Positions 6,658-16,272 of a stretch of DNA of 64,000 bases are shown here, piece after piece (the stretch's first letter is position 1; every line of letters starts with the position of its first letter). The notes under the pieces were generated by a model that was not told where the DNA came from, did no database searches, and saw only the letters and a list, made by a program, of their open reading frames with translations. The translations under genes and the position numbers were made by a program. The stretch comes from Nocardioides panacisoli (GTDB taxonomy: Bacteria; Actinomycetota; Actinomycetes; Propionibacteriales; Nocardioidaceae): contig NZ_CP080409.1 of assembly GCF_019448235.1 (NCBI RefSeq), positions 3,501,530-3,565,529 of the forward strand. Direction: 5' to 3'.

Positions 6658-8886
6658 TCAGGTGGTCGGCACCGGGGTGCCGTTCAGCGTGAACGTGCCG
6701 CCGTCGTTGAAGACGTCCGGCCCGTCCGGTGCGGTGTTGTTCTCGACCGTCATGTTCTCCGCGATGATCGTGCCGGTGCTGCTGTTCCAGATGCCGCCAC
6801 CCTCGGCCGCGGCCTCGTTGCCGGTGACGGTGCCACCGTCCCAGTTCACGGTGCCCGCGCCGGTGAGGTGCAGGCCGCCACCGTTGCCGGGGTTGCCCCC
6901 GGTCTCGTTGTCGGTCATGTCCACACCGGTCAGCGTCGTCGTGCCGACGTTGGCCTCCAGGCCGCCGCCCGCGCGCACCGCCGAGTTGCCCGACAGGGTG
7001 GTGTCGGTGACGGTCAGCTCACCGGCGTTGTTGAGGATGCCGCCGCCGGAGCCGGCCTCGCCGGTGGCGTCGTTGTCCGCGATGGTGGCGCCGTCGACGG
7101 TCATGGTGCCGCCGTCGTTGAACAGTGCGCCGCCGCCCTGATCGGCCGCCGCCCCCTCGGCGACGTTGCCGCTGAAGGACGTGTTCGTCACCGTCATGGT
7201 GCCGCCGCTGGAGTTCCACAGGCCGCCACCCTCGGCGGCCGCGGTGTTGCCGTTGACGCTGCCGCCGGTGACGTCCACGGTGCCCGCGCCGGTCAGGTGG
7301 ATCGCACCGCCGTTGCCCGGAGCCGCGCCGGTCTCGTTGTCGGCCATCGTCGTCGCGTTGACCGTGGTCGTGCCGACGTTGGCCTCGATCGCGCCGCCGG
7401 CCCGCGAGGCCGAGTTGCCGCTCAGCTTGGCCCGCTCGACGGTGAGGTCGCCGGCGTTGTTGAGGATGCCGCCGCCGGAGCCGGAGGCCCCCGTGGCTCG
7501 GTTGTCCTGGATCGTGCCGCCCTCGACGGTCATGGTGCCGCCGTCGTTGAAGAGCGCGCCGCCGCCCTGGTCGGCCTCGGCGCCCTCGGCGACGTTGCCA
7601 CGCAGGGTGGTGCCGGTGACGGTCATCGTGCCGGTGGCGGAGTTCCACAGGCCGCCGCCCTCGGCGGCCGCGGTGTTGCCCGCCACGGTGCTTCCGTTGA
7701 CCTCGACGTCGCCCTCACCGGTCAGGTGGAGGCCGCCGCCGTTGCCGGGTGCGGCGCCGGTCGTGTTGTTCATCAGCCACGAGCGGTTGATGACGGTCTC
7801 CCCGGCCACGGCCTCGACCGCGCCACCGGCGCGCTGGGCGTCGTTGCCGGCCACGGTGCTCGACCACAGGTCCAGCTCACCGCCGTTGTTGAGCAGGCCG
7901 CCGCCGGAGCCGGCCGCGCCGGTGGCGCTGTTGCCGCGCACCTGGGTGTTGGGGACGCTGAGGTCGCCACCGTCGTTGTAGAGGCCGCCGCCGCCCTGGT
8001 CTGCCTCGGCGCCCTCGGCGACGTTGTTCTTGACCACGCTCTGCGCCACGGTCATGGTGCCGGCCGCGGAGTTCCAGAGACCGCCGCCCTCGGCGCCGGC
8101 GCGGTTGCCGACGAAGCGGCTGAAGCGCACGGTGACCTTGCCGGCGTCGGTGAGGTGGAAGCCGCCGCCGTTGCCGGGCGCGGCACCGGCGTCGTTGCCC
8201 TTCAGGGTGGTGCCCTTGATCCAGGTCGTGCCGCCGACGGCCTCGATCGCGCCACCGGCACGGTCGGACTCGTTCTTGGCGATCCAGCTCTTGCGCACCT
8301 GCAACTTGCCGCCCTCGTTGGCGATCGCGCCGCCCGAGGCGCCGTCGCCGGAGGCGACGCTGCGGTTGACGTTGGCCTTGTTGACGATCAGGTTGCCGCT
8401 GCTGCGCAGCGCGCCGCCGTTCTCGCCCTGAGGGGCCTGGCCGCGGGTCAGCCGGATCTTCTTCACGATCAGCCGGCCGCCGGAGCGGACGTCGAAGATG
8501 CGGTCGACGCCGGCGGCGTTGATCCGGCGTCCCGAACCCACCACCTTGACGTCGCCCCGCACGTCGATGTCGCCACGCCACGCGCCGCCGTTGGTGGGGC
8601 GGGAGTCACTGAAGGTGATCGAGCGCTTGAGGCGGATCGTGACCGCGCCCTTGCGGTTGTTCGCCCGGGCCACGGCCCGACGCAGCTGCCACTCGGTGCT
8701 GACGCGCACCGAGCGTCGGGGTGCCGCGGCCACCGCACTGCTGGCGGGTGCCTGCGCGGCGGAGGCCGGGGTCGAACTCGCTGCTGATGCCGTGCCGCTG
8801 GGAGCTGCGGCGAGGATGCCCAGCGCGAGTGCGGCCGTGCCCACCCCGCTCAGCAGCCGGCCCCCACGGGTCGGTGTGGTTGACAT
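6658..8886 (-). CDS. Secreted right-handed beta-helix repeat protein
   Basis: A 742-residue exported protein. A signal peptide (hydrophobic about residues 12–29, AXA-type site near SAA) is followed by an Ala/Ser/Pro linker. A capping domain (about 58–150) begins STEWQLRRAVARANN, like the N-terminus of many parallel beta-helix surface proteins. From residue 211 there are three tandem copies of a 143-residue unit (211–353, 354–496, 497–639) and a fourth shortened to 103 residues (640–742). Each unit contains GNGG, EGGGLWNS, DQGGG, FNDGG and LNNAG rung motifs. I see no LPXTG sorting signal and no C-terminal membrane helix, so it is probably secreted or held non-covalently. Function is unknown; adhesion or carbohydrate binding are possibilities. 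It is divergent from an ECF sigma factor. Confidence 0.85.
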   Translation of the reverse strand: MSTTPTRGGRLLSGVGTAALALGILAAAPSGTASAASSTPASAAQAPASSAVAAAPRRSVRVSTEWQLRRAVARANNRKGAVTIRLKRSITFSDSRPTNGGAWRGDIDVRGDVKVVGSGRRINAAGVDRIFDVRSGGRLIVKKIRLTRGQAPQGENGGALRSSGNLIVNKANVNRSVASGDGASGGAIANEGGKLQVRKSWIAKNESDRAGGAIEAVGGTTWIKGTTLKGNDAGAAPGNGGGFHLTDAGKVTVRFSRFVGNRAGAEGGGLWNSAAGTMTVAQSVVKNNVAEGAEADQGGGGLYNDGGDLSVPNTQVRGNSATGAAGSGGGLLNNGGELDLWSSTVAGNDAQRAGGAVEAVAGETVINRSWLMNNTTGAAPGNGGGLHLTGEGDVEVNGSTVAGNTAAAEGGGLWNSATGTMTVTGTTLRGNVAEGAEADQGGGALFNDGGTMTVEGGTIQDNRATGASGSGGGILNNAGDLTVERAKLSGNSASRAGGAIEANVGTTTVNATTMADNETGAAPGNGGAIHLTGAGTVDVTGGSVNGNTAAAEGGGLWNSSGGTMTVTNTSFSGNVAEGAAADQGGGALFNDGGTMTVDGATIADNDATGEAGSGGGILNNAGELTVTDTTLSGNSAVRAGGGLEANVGTTTLTGVDMTDNETGGNPGNGGGLHLTGAGTVNWDGGTVTGNEAAAEGGGIWNSSTGTIIAENMTVENNTAPDGPDVFNDGGTFTLNGTPVPTT
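6661..8256 (-). repeat. Tandem 429-bp coding repeat, 3.7 copies
   Basis: On the minus strand the copies run 8256–7828, 7827–7399, 7398–6970 and a truncated 6969–6661. Translated units align without a gap at 143 residues each. The third and second are closest to each other; the first is most divergent. The array is a likely site of slippage or recombination. Confidence 0.85.
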
Positions 8887-9077
8887 GTGCGTGCCCTTTC
8901 GTCGGCGGTGCGGACCGCTGCGGCCCGCTGCGGTCGCGGGCGATCCCCACGGCCTCGTCGGTGGGTACGGCTGTGGTCCGGGCCACGTTCACCCGGCCTC
9001 GGACGGGTTCGACCGATGTCGTGAACGTCGGCGGTGCGTTCGCCGTACTGACTGGTGTGACCGGCAGACTGCGATCC

Positions 9078-9662
9078 GTGGGGGCGAGTGGCGTGGACGA
9101 GCGAGGTGGGGGCTCGGGCGAGCCTGCGCGATCCGTCGCCGGACTGGGCGACGAGGACCAGGTGCACGAGGCCTACCTGCGCTACGGCGCGGAGGTCTAC
9201 CGCTTCGTGCTGCGCGGCCTCGGGGACCCCGGTGCCGCCCAGGACGTGACGCAGGAGACCTTCCTCAAGGCCTGGCGCCACGCGCACCGCTACGATCCGC
9301 AGTTGGCGACGCTGCGGGTGTGGCTGTTCGGGATCGCCCGCAACACCATGATCGACCACGCGCGGGCGGCGGGGGTCCGCCCGTGGCAGCAGCACCTGGT
9401 CGATCCGACCACGGCGCAGGCGATCGGCGGCGCCGCGGCCGACTCGACCGACCGGCTGCTCGAGGCGTGGCTGGTCGAGGAGGCACTGCGCCGGATCGCC
9501 GACCACCACCGGGAGGCGATCGTGCAGACGCACCTGCGGGAGCGGCCCTACGCCGAGGTGGCCGCCGAGCTGGGCATCCCCGTGGGCACGCTGCGCAGCC
9601 GGGTCTTCTACGGCCTGCGCGCCCTGCGGGAGGCGATGGACGAGATGGGAGTGAGCCCGTGA
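9078..9662 (+). CDS. ECF-type RNA polymerase sigma factor
   Basis: About 194 residues with sigma region 2 (YLRYGAEVYRFVLRGL, then DVTQETFLKAWRHA) and region 4 (PYAEVAAELGIPVGTLRS, a helix-turn-helix). It would direct RNA polymerase to a small regulon, usually including its own promoter. The next gene overlaps by four bases (GTGA) and encodes a zinc-finger anti-sigma factor, the standard pairing. The start is uncertain: GTG at 9057, 9078 and 9093 are all in frame, and none has a strong Shine-Dalgarno. The divergent beta-helix gene is a candidate target. Confidence 0.87.
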   Translation: MGASGVDERGGGSGEPARSVAGLGDEDQVHEAYLRYGAEVYRFVLRGLGDPGAAQDVTQETFLKAWRHAHRYDPQLATLRVWLFGIARNTMIDHARAAGVRPWQQHLVDPTTAQAIGGAAADSTDRLLEAWLVEEALRRIADHHREAIVQTHLRERPYAEVAAELGIPVGTLRSRVFYGLRALREAMDEMGVSP

Positions 9663-10390
9663 ACGAGGAGCGGACGCACCAGCAGGTGCGGGAGATGTTG
9701 GGCTCGTACGCGTTGGGACACCTCGACGGGAGCGAGGTCGACCGAGTGCGCGCCCACCTGGACGGCTGCGCGGCCTGCCGGGAGGACCTCGCGCACATCG
9801 CACCGCTGGCCCCACTGCTGGACCAGGTCGACCCGGACGCCTTCGCGGCGCCGCCGGTCCCTCCGGCGGTCCTCGGTGACCTGATCCGGTCCGAGGTGGC
9901 CGCCGAGCGGGAGAGCATCGAGGCGGCCCGGCACGTGGCCCGGGTCGAGGACGAGCTGCGCGCCCGCCGCGGCCGCCGGCGGACGGGCCTGCTGGTGGCG
10001 GCCGCGCTGGTCGTGGCCGTCGGGGTCGGCGGTGTCGGCGGCGGGGTGGTCGGTCGGGTGACCGCGCCCGAGCCGGCGGCCGCGCCGTTGGAGCCGATCG
10101 CGCTCAAGCGCGCCGCGGACGGTGCCGACGTGGAGGTCGCCCGTGCCGACCTGGTCGACCACACCTGGGGCGTGGAGCTGCGGCTGGTCGCCGACGGCTT
10201 CGAGGACGGGAAGGTCTTCCGGGCAGCCTTCCGGACCTCCTCGGGCGAGCTGGTCCCGGCAGGGGAGTTCATCGGCACCGGCCCCGACCAGCTGGTCTGC
10301 AACCTGCAGTCGGCCGCCCTGCGCGAGGACGTGGTCGCCGTGGTCGTGCGCGACGCCGACGGGGCCGCGGTGCTGCGCACCTCGCTGTGA
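9659..10390 (+). CDS. Membrane-anchored zinc-finger anti-sigma factor
   Basis: A 243-residue protein with an N-terminal ZAS domain. The zinc motif HLDGCAAC gives His33, Cys37 and Cys40, which fits HxxxCxxC. A basic segment RRGRRR precedes one membrane helix (about residues 107–130), followed by an extracytoplasmic domain of about 110 residues that resembles the outer part of RskA-type regulators in general form. It should hold the upstream sigma factor inactive until a signal triggers proteolysis. The GTG start overlaps the sigma stop codon. Confidence 0.85.
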   Translation: MNEERTHQQVREMLGSYALGHLDGSEVDRVRAHLDGCAACREDLAHIAPLAPLLDQVDPDAFAAPPVPPAVLGDLIRSEVAAERESIEAARHVARVEDELRARRGRRRTGLLVAAALVVAVGVGGVGGGVVGRVTAPEPAAAPLEPIALKRAADGADVEVARADLVDHTWGVELRLVADGFEDGKVFRAAFRTSSGELVPAGEFIGTGPDQLVCNLQSAALREDVVAVVVRDADGAAVLRTSL

Positions 10391-10436
10391 GGGTGCTCGG
10401 TGGGTGCCCGGTGAGGTCCGGGGCGTCCGCGCCGGT

Positions 10437-10463
10437 CTTGCACTCGCGGGGGGCGAGTGCTAA
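10437..10463. promoter_or_regulatory. CIRCE operator 1 (HrcA site)
   Basis: CTTGCACTC-N9-GAGTGCTAA matches the CIRCE consensus (TTAGCACTC-N9-GAGTGCTAA) at all right-arm bases and seven of nine left-arm bases, with exact spacing. It overlaps a possible promoter, TTGCAC (10438–10443), N17, TAAACA (10461–10466). HrcA repression of chaperonin genes is well established. Confidence 0.85.
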
Positions 10464-10470
10464 ACATTGA

Positions 10471-10497
10471 TTGGCACTCATATCATGAGAGTGCCAA
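10471..10497. promoter_or_regulatory. CIRCE-like operator 2 (HrcA site)
   Basis: TTGGCACTC-N9-GAGTGCCAA is a perfect 9-bp inverted repeat with canonical 9-base spacing, differing from consensus at one symmetrical position per arm. Its start lies 34 bases after the start of the first site, so it would fall at or just after the transcription start. Confidence 0.8.
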
Positions 10498-10511
10498 TAC
10501 CGGACCGGTGA

Positions 10512-12263
<1,752 letters not shown>

Positions 12264-12288
12264 GGCCCGCGCACCCGCGCACCACCAG

Positions 12289-12319
12289 CAGGGCCCCGGC
12301 CGACTCGGCCGGGGCCCTG
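12289..12319. terminator. Bidirectional terminator
   Basis: CAGGGCCCCGGCC (12289–12301) pairs with GGCCGGGGCCCTG (12307–12319) around a five-base loop, a 13-bp stem between convergent groEL and the efflux gene. TTGCG follows on the plus strand. Confidence 0.85.
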
Positions 12320-12336
12320 TTGCGTGTGCGGTGCCC

Positions 12337-13869
12337 TCAGGCGTCCCGCAGGGCGCGACGGATGACCCGGGTCGCGACGGCGATCAGGACCACCGCGAGG
12401 GCGGCGGTGAGGGTCACGCCGGCGTCGAAGGCGTGGGCCGCGGCATCGAGCAGGTCCGCGGCGACCTCGGGCCGGTCGGCGGCGGCCTCGGCCGCGACGC
12501 CGTGCGCCCCGCCGAGGGTCTCCCCGGCCTGCTCGGCCTCCGCGGCCGTGAGGCCGGCCGGCAGGTCGAGGCCGCGGGTGTAGGCGGCGTTGAGCAGGCT
12601 GCCCATCACCGCCGTGCCCAGCACGGCGCCGACCTCGTACGCCGTCTCCGACAGCGCCGCGGCACCGCCGGCCTTGTGGGGTGGCACCGCCCCGAGGGCC
12701 AGGTCGCCCGACAGGGTCTCGCTCATGCCCACGCCGGCCCCGAGCAGCACGAAGGCGGTGACGAGGAGGGGCACCGACCCGGTGTGGCCGCCGACGGCGA
12801 CCAGTGCGTAGCACGCCCCGCTCAGGGCGAGGCCGAGCGTCACCACCGTCCGGGTGCCGAGTCGCCGTGCCAGGGCGACCGCCGCAAGGCCGGCGAGGAT
12901 CGTCATCAGCAGTCCCGGCACCATCTGGGCGGCGGCCCGCACCGGCGACATCCCGGCCACGAGCTGGAGGTGCTGGGAGAGGAAGTAGACGAAGCCGACC
13001 ATCGCCAGCACGCTGAGCAGGTTCAGGGTCAGGGCACCGCTGAAGACCGGGTTGCGGAACAGGCCGACGTCGAGCATCGGAGCGGGCCGGCGCTGCTGGC
13101 GGCGTACGAAGGTGACACCGTTCGCGAGGCCGACCGCCGTCGCGACGGCGGCGAGGGCGACCGACCCGTGGCCCGCGGCGGTCTTGATCGCGAACACCAG
13201 CGGCAGCATCGTGCCGATCGCCAGCAGCACGCTGGTCGGGTCCAAGGGGCCGGGGGAGGGGTCGCGCGCCTCCGGCAGCAGCAGCGGCCCCAGGACCAGC
13301 AGCGGCACGAGGACCGGCACGGCCAGCAGGAAGATCGACCCCCACCAGAAGTGCTGGAGCAGCCAGCCGCCCACGATCGGTCCCAGCACGGCGCCGGCGG
13401 AGAAGCCGGACGCCCAGATCGCGACGGCGGTGCGGCGCTGGTCGGGGTCGGTGAAGATGCTGCGCAGCAGCGCGAGGGTCGCGGGCATCAGCATCGCGCC
13501 GAAGACGCCCAGCAGCGCCCGCGCCGCGATCAGTGACCGCGCGTCCGGGGCGAACGCCGCGGCGACGGAGACGATCGCGAACCCGGTGGCACCCACCAGC
13601 AGCAACCGGCGGCAGCCGACCCGGTCGCCGAGGGTCCCCATCGTCACCAGCAGGCCGGCGAGCACCAGCGGGTAGCTGTCGATCAGCCACAGCAGCTCGT
13701 CACCCGAGGGCTGCAGGGCCGTGGTCAGCGTCGGCACGGCGAAGGCGAGCACGGTGTTGTCCACCGAGACCAGCAGCACCGGCAGCATCAGCACGGCGAG
13801 CGCCGCCCAGCGTCGGCGGGGGCCGAGTGGTGCGGCGCCGAGCGGGGTCGTGGCGAGGGTGTGCGCCAT
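12337..13869 (-). CDS. DHA2-family MFS drug efflux transporter
   Basis: A 510-residue proton-driven exporter with about 14 membrane segments, the DHA2 (QacA/LfrA/SmvA) layout. VSVDNTVLAFAVPTL in helix 1 matches the family D1 motif, GDRVGCRRLLLVG is the MFS motif A loop, and GPIVGGWLL is motif C (antiporter). Substrates are probably cationic drugs or dyes. ATG at 13869 is chosen for the AGGAG eight bases upstream; an ATG 36 bases further upstream overlaps the regulatory region. A divergent TetR regulator and a palindrome at 13912–13925 suggest local repression. Confidence 0.9.
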   Translation of the reverse strand: MAHTLATTPLGAAPLGPRRRWAALAVLMLPVLLVSVDNTVLAFAVPTLTTALQPSGDELLWLIDSYPLVLAGLLVTMGTLGDRVGCRRLLLVGATGFAIVSVAAAFAPDARSLIAARALLGVFGAMLMPATLALLRSIFTDPDQRRTAVAIWASGFSAGAVLGPIVGGWLLQHFWWGSIFLLAVPVLVPLLVLGPLLLPEARDPSPGPLDPTSVLLAIGTMLPLVFAIKTAAGHGSVALAAVATAVGLANGVTFVRRQQRRPAPMLDVGLFRNPVFSGALTLNLLSVLAMVGFVYFLSQHLQLVAGMSPVRAAAQMVPGLLMTILAGLAAVALARRLGTRTVVTLGLALSGACYALVAVGGHTGSVPLLVTAFVLLGAGVGMSETLSGDLALGAVPPHKAGGAAALSETAYEVGAVLGTAVMGSLLNAAYTRGLDLPAGLTAAEAEQAGETLGGAHGVAAEAAADRPEVAADLLDAAAHAFDAGVTLTAALAVVLIAVATRVIRRALRDA

Positions 13870-13911
13870 GGCGGGCTCCTGGGGTGGTGCGGTGGTCGTC
13901 CGCATTACTGT

Positions 13912-13925
13912 ACCGTCTGGACGGT
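13912..13925. promoter_or_regulatory. TetR-family operator palindrome
   Basis: ACCGTC-TG-GACGGT is a perfect 6-bp inverted repeat in the gap between the efflux gene and its divergent TetR regulator. Such ACCGTC/GACGGT sites are typical of TetR/AcrR regulators of efflux pumps. Confidence 0.7.
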
Positions 13926-14008
13926 TTAGTTATCAGGTCGAGCCGACTGTGATCCGCGTCGCCACACCTGCGCCCTCGCCGCGGGTCGACCTCGTAGGGT
14001 GATGCGTC

Positions 14009-14551
14009 ATGACCCGGCCCCCGCACGCACGCGAGAAGGTGCTCGACGCCTACTGCCGCCTCCTGCGCGAGGACGGCGAGCGTGCCGCGACCATGGAGGC
14101 CATCGCTGCCGCGGCCGGGGTGTCCAAGGGCGGGTTGCTCTACCACTTCCCGTCCAAGGAGGCCCTCGCCGAGGCGCTGATCGCGCGGTTCGAGGAGATC
14201 GCCGCCCTCGGCCTGGCCGAGATGGAGCACGCCGAGGAGGGGCCGGCCCGCAACTTCGTCCGCACCTCGGTCCACTCCGGGACCGAGATGGACCACTACT
14301 TCGCCGCGGTCCACCGGCTCGCGCAGGCCGCCAACGAGGCGGCGATCACCGCGCTCGAGTCCGCGCACGCCGCCTGGCTGGACCTGATCCGCGCCGAGGT
14401 CGGCGACGACCACGCCGCCGAGGCGATCATGCTCATCGGGGAGGGGCTCTACTACCACTCCACGATGCCCGGGTCATGGTCGCGCGGGACCTTCGCGGCC
14501 ACGGTCGAGCCGCTGCTGGCGCAGGTCGACCGGCTGCGTTCGGGCGCATGA
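14009..14551 (+). CDS. TetR/AcrR-family transcriptional regulator
   Basis: A 180-residue regulator. The N-terminal helix-turn-helix is clear: ATMEAIAAAAGVSKGGLLYHFPSKEALAEAL (residues 29–59), with the GVSKGGLLYHF recognition helix. The remaining helices form the ligand pocket. It most likely represses the divergent DHA2 pump and possibly itself, with inducers among pump substrates. TAGGGT at 13995–14000 lies 8 bases before the ATG with no Shine-Dalgarno between, suggesting a leaderless message. Confidence 0.9.
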   Translation: MTRPPHAREKVLDAYCRLLREDGERAATMEAIAAAAGVSKGGLLYHFPSKEALAEALIARFEEIAALGLAEMEHAEEGPARNFVRTSVHSGTEMDHYFAAVHRLAQAANEAAITALESAHAAWLDLIRAEVGDDHAAEAIMLIGEGLYYHSTMPGSWSRGTFAATVEPLLAQVDRLRSGA

Positions 14552-14652
14552 CCCGCTGCCGACTGCGCCCTCGCTCGGTTACCGACCCGTAACTTCGCCG
14601 GTGGGACACCCGTTGGGCCCTGTGACAGCGAACACAGATGAGAGGTTCCTTG

Positions 14653-15513
14653 ATGTCCCACCGTCCCCTCGCCTCCGCCCTCGCCGGCTTCGGCACCGTC
14701 GCCGCGCTGGCGCTCGCCGTCCCGGGCGCCACTGCTGCGCCGGCCGACGGATGGGCCCCGGCGGACTCGGCCGCCATCACGCCGGGCGTCCAGACCTACA
14801 CCGAAGGCGGCCAGTGCACGGCCAACTTCGTCTTCACCGACGCCGCCGACAAGGTCTACCTCGGCCAGGCCGCCCACTGCTCGGGCACCAGCGGCTCGAC
14901 CTCCACCAACGGCTGCGAGTCCGGCACCCTCCCGCTGGGCACCCGCGTCACCTTCAACGAGGGCGGCAGCCTGCTCAGTGAGGGCACCCAGGTCGGTGCC
15001 GGCACCCTGGTCTACAGCTCCTGGAACACCATGCAGGACATCAACGAGACCGACGCCGACACCTGCGCCTACAACGACTTCGCGCTCATCGAGGTCGACG
15101 CCGCCGACGTGGGCAAGGTCAACCCCAGCATCCCCTTCTGGGGCGGTCCGGTCGGGATCAACACCGACGGCACCAGTGCCGGTGACCGCGTCTACTCCTA
15201 CGGCAACTCCAGCCTGCGGGGCGGACTCGAGCCGCTCTCGCCCAAGACCGGCACCAGCCTCGGCTCGAGCGGCGGTGGCTGGACCCACGCGCTCTACACG
15301 CTGAGCCCCGGTGTCCCCGGTGACTCCGGCAGCGCCTTCCTCGACGGCGAGGGCCGTGCCGTGGGCACGCTGTCCACGCTCGGCCTGGCCCCGCTGCCGG
15401 CCTCGAACAACATCGGCGACCTCTCCCGCGAGCTGGCCTACGCCCAGCAGCACTCCGGCATCGCCGGGCTGGAGCTGGTCGAGGGCACCGAGCCCTTCTC
15501 GCCGGTGCTCTGA
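14653..15513 (+). CDS. Secreted trypsin-like serine protease
   Basis: A 286-residue exported protein with a signal peptide (hydrophobic residues 11–28, AXA-like site near ATAAPA). The catalytic triad is visible: His75 in GQAAHCSG, Asp142 in YNDFALIEVD and Ser225 in VPGDSGSAF. Four cysteines (55, 76, 88, 138) could form two disulfides. This is a chymotrypsin-fold peptidase (S1-like). ATG at 14653 is preferred because AGAGG lies seven bases upstream; an ATG 15 bases earlier is possible. The gene stands alone between a TetR gene and the cox-linked cytidylyltransferase, and is followed by a strong hairpin. Confidence 0.85.
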   Translation: MSHRPLASALAGFGTVAALALAVPGATAAPADGWAPADSAAITPGVQTYTEGGQCTANFVFTDAADKVYLGQAAHCSGTSGSTSTNGCESGTLPLGTRVTFNEGGSLLSEGTQVGAGTLVYSSWNTMQDINETDADTCAYNDFALIEVDAADVGKVNPSIPFWGGPVGINTDGTSAGDRVYSYGNSSLRGGLEPLSPKTGTSLGSSGGGWTHALYTLSPGVPGDSGSAFLDGEGRAVGTLSTLGLAPLPASNNIGDLSRELAYAQQHSGIAGLELVEGTEPFSPVL

Positions 15514-15531
15514 CGCACGCCACTGCTGGGG

Positions 15532-15566
15532 TCGAGCCCCGTCGCCTCCCGGGCGGCGGGGCTCGA
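15532..15566 (+). terminator. Intrinsic terminator after the protease gene
   Basis: TCGAGCCCCG (15532–15541) pairs with CGGGGCTCGA (15557–15566), with further pairing inside the loop (CGCC with GGCG). It lies 18 bases after the protease stop codon. Confidence 0.75.
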
Positions 15567-15590
15567 TCGTGTCCGGTGCAGGATGGGGGC

Positions 15591-16166
15591 GTGGTGCACG
15601 GACTGCTGCTCGCCGCCGGGGCCGGCCGGCGGATGGGACGACCCAAGGCGTTGGTCCGTGCCGCGGACGACACTCCGTGGCTGCTGCGCTCGGTCGAGGT
15701 CCTGCACCGGGGTGGCTGCCGCAGCGTCACCGTCGTGCTGGGGGCCGGCGGCGAGGAGGCTGCTCGACTCCTGGCCGGCGCACCGTCGCACACCGACCGG
15801 CCGGTCGAGGTCGTCCACGCCGCCGACTGGTCCCAGGGCATGGGCGCATCGCTGCGGTGCGGTCTCGGTGCGCTCGCCGACACCGCGGCCGAGGTCGCCC
15901 TGGTCCACCTCGTCGACCTGCCCGACGTGACCGCACCCGTCGTGGCCCGAGTCCGCGAGGCCGCAACCGGTCCCGCGACCCTCGCCCGGGCGGCGTACGA
16001 CGGCCGGCCCGGTCACCCGGTCCTGCTCGGCCGGGACCACTGGCCCGGCATCCGTGCGGCGGCGCACGAGGACCGCGGTGCCCGGGACTACCTCGCCGCG
16101 CACCCGCCGGTCGCGATCGAGTGCGGCGACCTCGCCACCGGCGAGGACGTCGACCGGCTGCCGTAG
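15591..16166 (+). CDS. MocA/MobA-like nucleotidyltransferase (molybdenum cofactor cytidylyltransferase)
   Basis: A 191-residue protein with the nucleotidyltransferase signature LLLAAGAGRRMGRPK at residues 5–19, which binds NTP phosphates. Later DLPDV is the metal-binding aspartate motif and GRPGHPVLL is typical of the MocA/MobA group. It probably attaches CMP to molybdopterin to make the cofactor of xanthine oxidase-family enzymes. Its place just before coxD, coxE and the XdhC-like gene fits this role. Starts at GTG 15576, 15591 and 15594 are possible. 15591 is chosen because the Rossmann-like strand begins right after it. Confidence 0.82.
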   Translation: MVHGLLLAAGAGRRMGRPKALVRAADDTPWLLRSVEVLHRGGCRSVTVVLGAGGEEAARLLAGAPSHTDRPVEVVHAADWSQGMGASLRCGLGALADTAAEVALVHLVDLPDVTAPVVARVREAATGPATLARAAYDGRPGHPVLLGRDHWPGIRAAAHEDRGARDYLAAHPPVAIECGDLATGEDVDRLP

Positions 16167-16180
16167 TCCGTCGCCACCAG

Positions 16181-16219
16181 CGTTCTTGCTGTGGTCGTTG
16201 ACGAAATTGAGCACGAACG
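16181..16219. promoter_or_regulatory. Long inverted repeat upstream of coxD
   Basis: CGTTCTTGCT (16181–16190) and AGCACGAACG (16210–16219) are complementary at nine of ten positions, with a 19-base centre. It lies just upstream of the direct repeats of the coxD promoter and may be an operator or a terminator-like hairpin for the preceding gene. Confidence 0.4.
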
Positions 16220-16232
16220 CTTGTGACGACGA

Positions 16233-16265
16233 GCCAACCGCTGGCCAACGAGGGTGATCTAGGGT
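16233..16265 (+). promoter_or_regulatory. coxD promoter with SARP-type direct repeats
   Basis: Heptamers GCCAACC (16233–16239) and GCCAACG (16244–16250) repeat with an 11-bp period. A -10 hexamer, TAGGGT (16260–16265), follows after 9 bases, and the ATG of coxD comes 7 bases later, so the message should be leaderless. There is no recognisable -35; the repeats occupy that position, as at activator-dependent promoters. The coxS promoter has the same layout. Confidence 0.65.
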
Positions 16266-16272
16266 CGAGAGC

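Noticed and set aside
6661..8256. CRISPR-like or intergenic repeat array
   Set aside because: The repeats are 429 bp, in frame, contiguous and without spacers; they encode protein repeats.
5623..8787. A very long open frame on the plus strand, opposite the beta-helix and SGNH genes
   Set aside because: It is antisense to a gene with signal peptide and regular repeats, and its translation is low in complexity. In DNA this rich in G and C, stop codons are rare in shadow frames.
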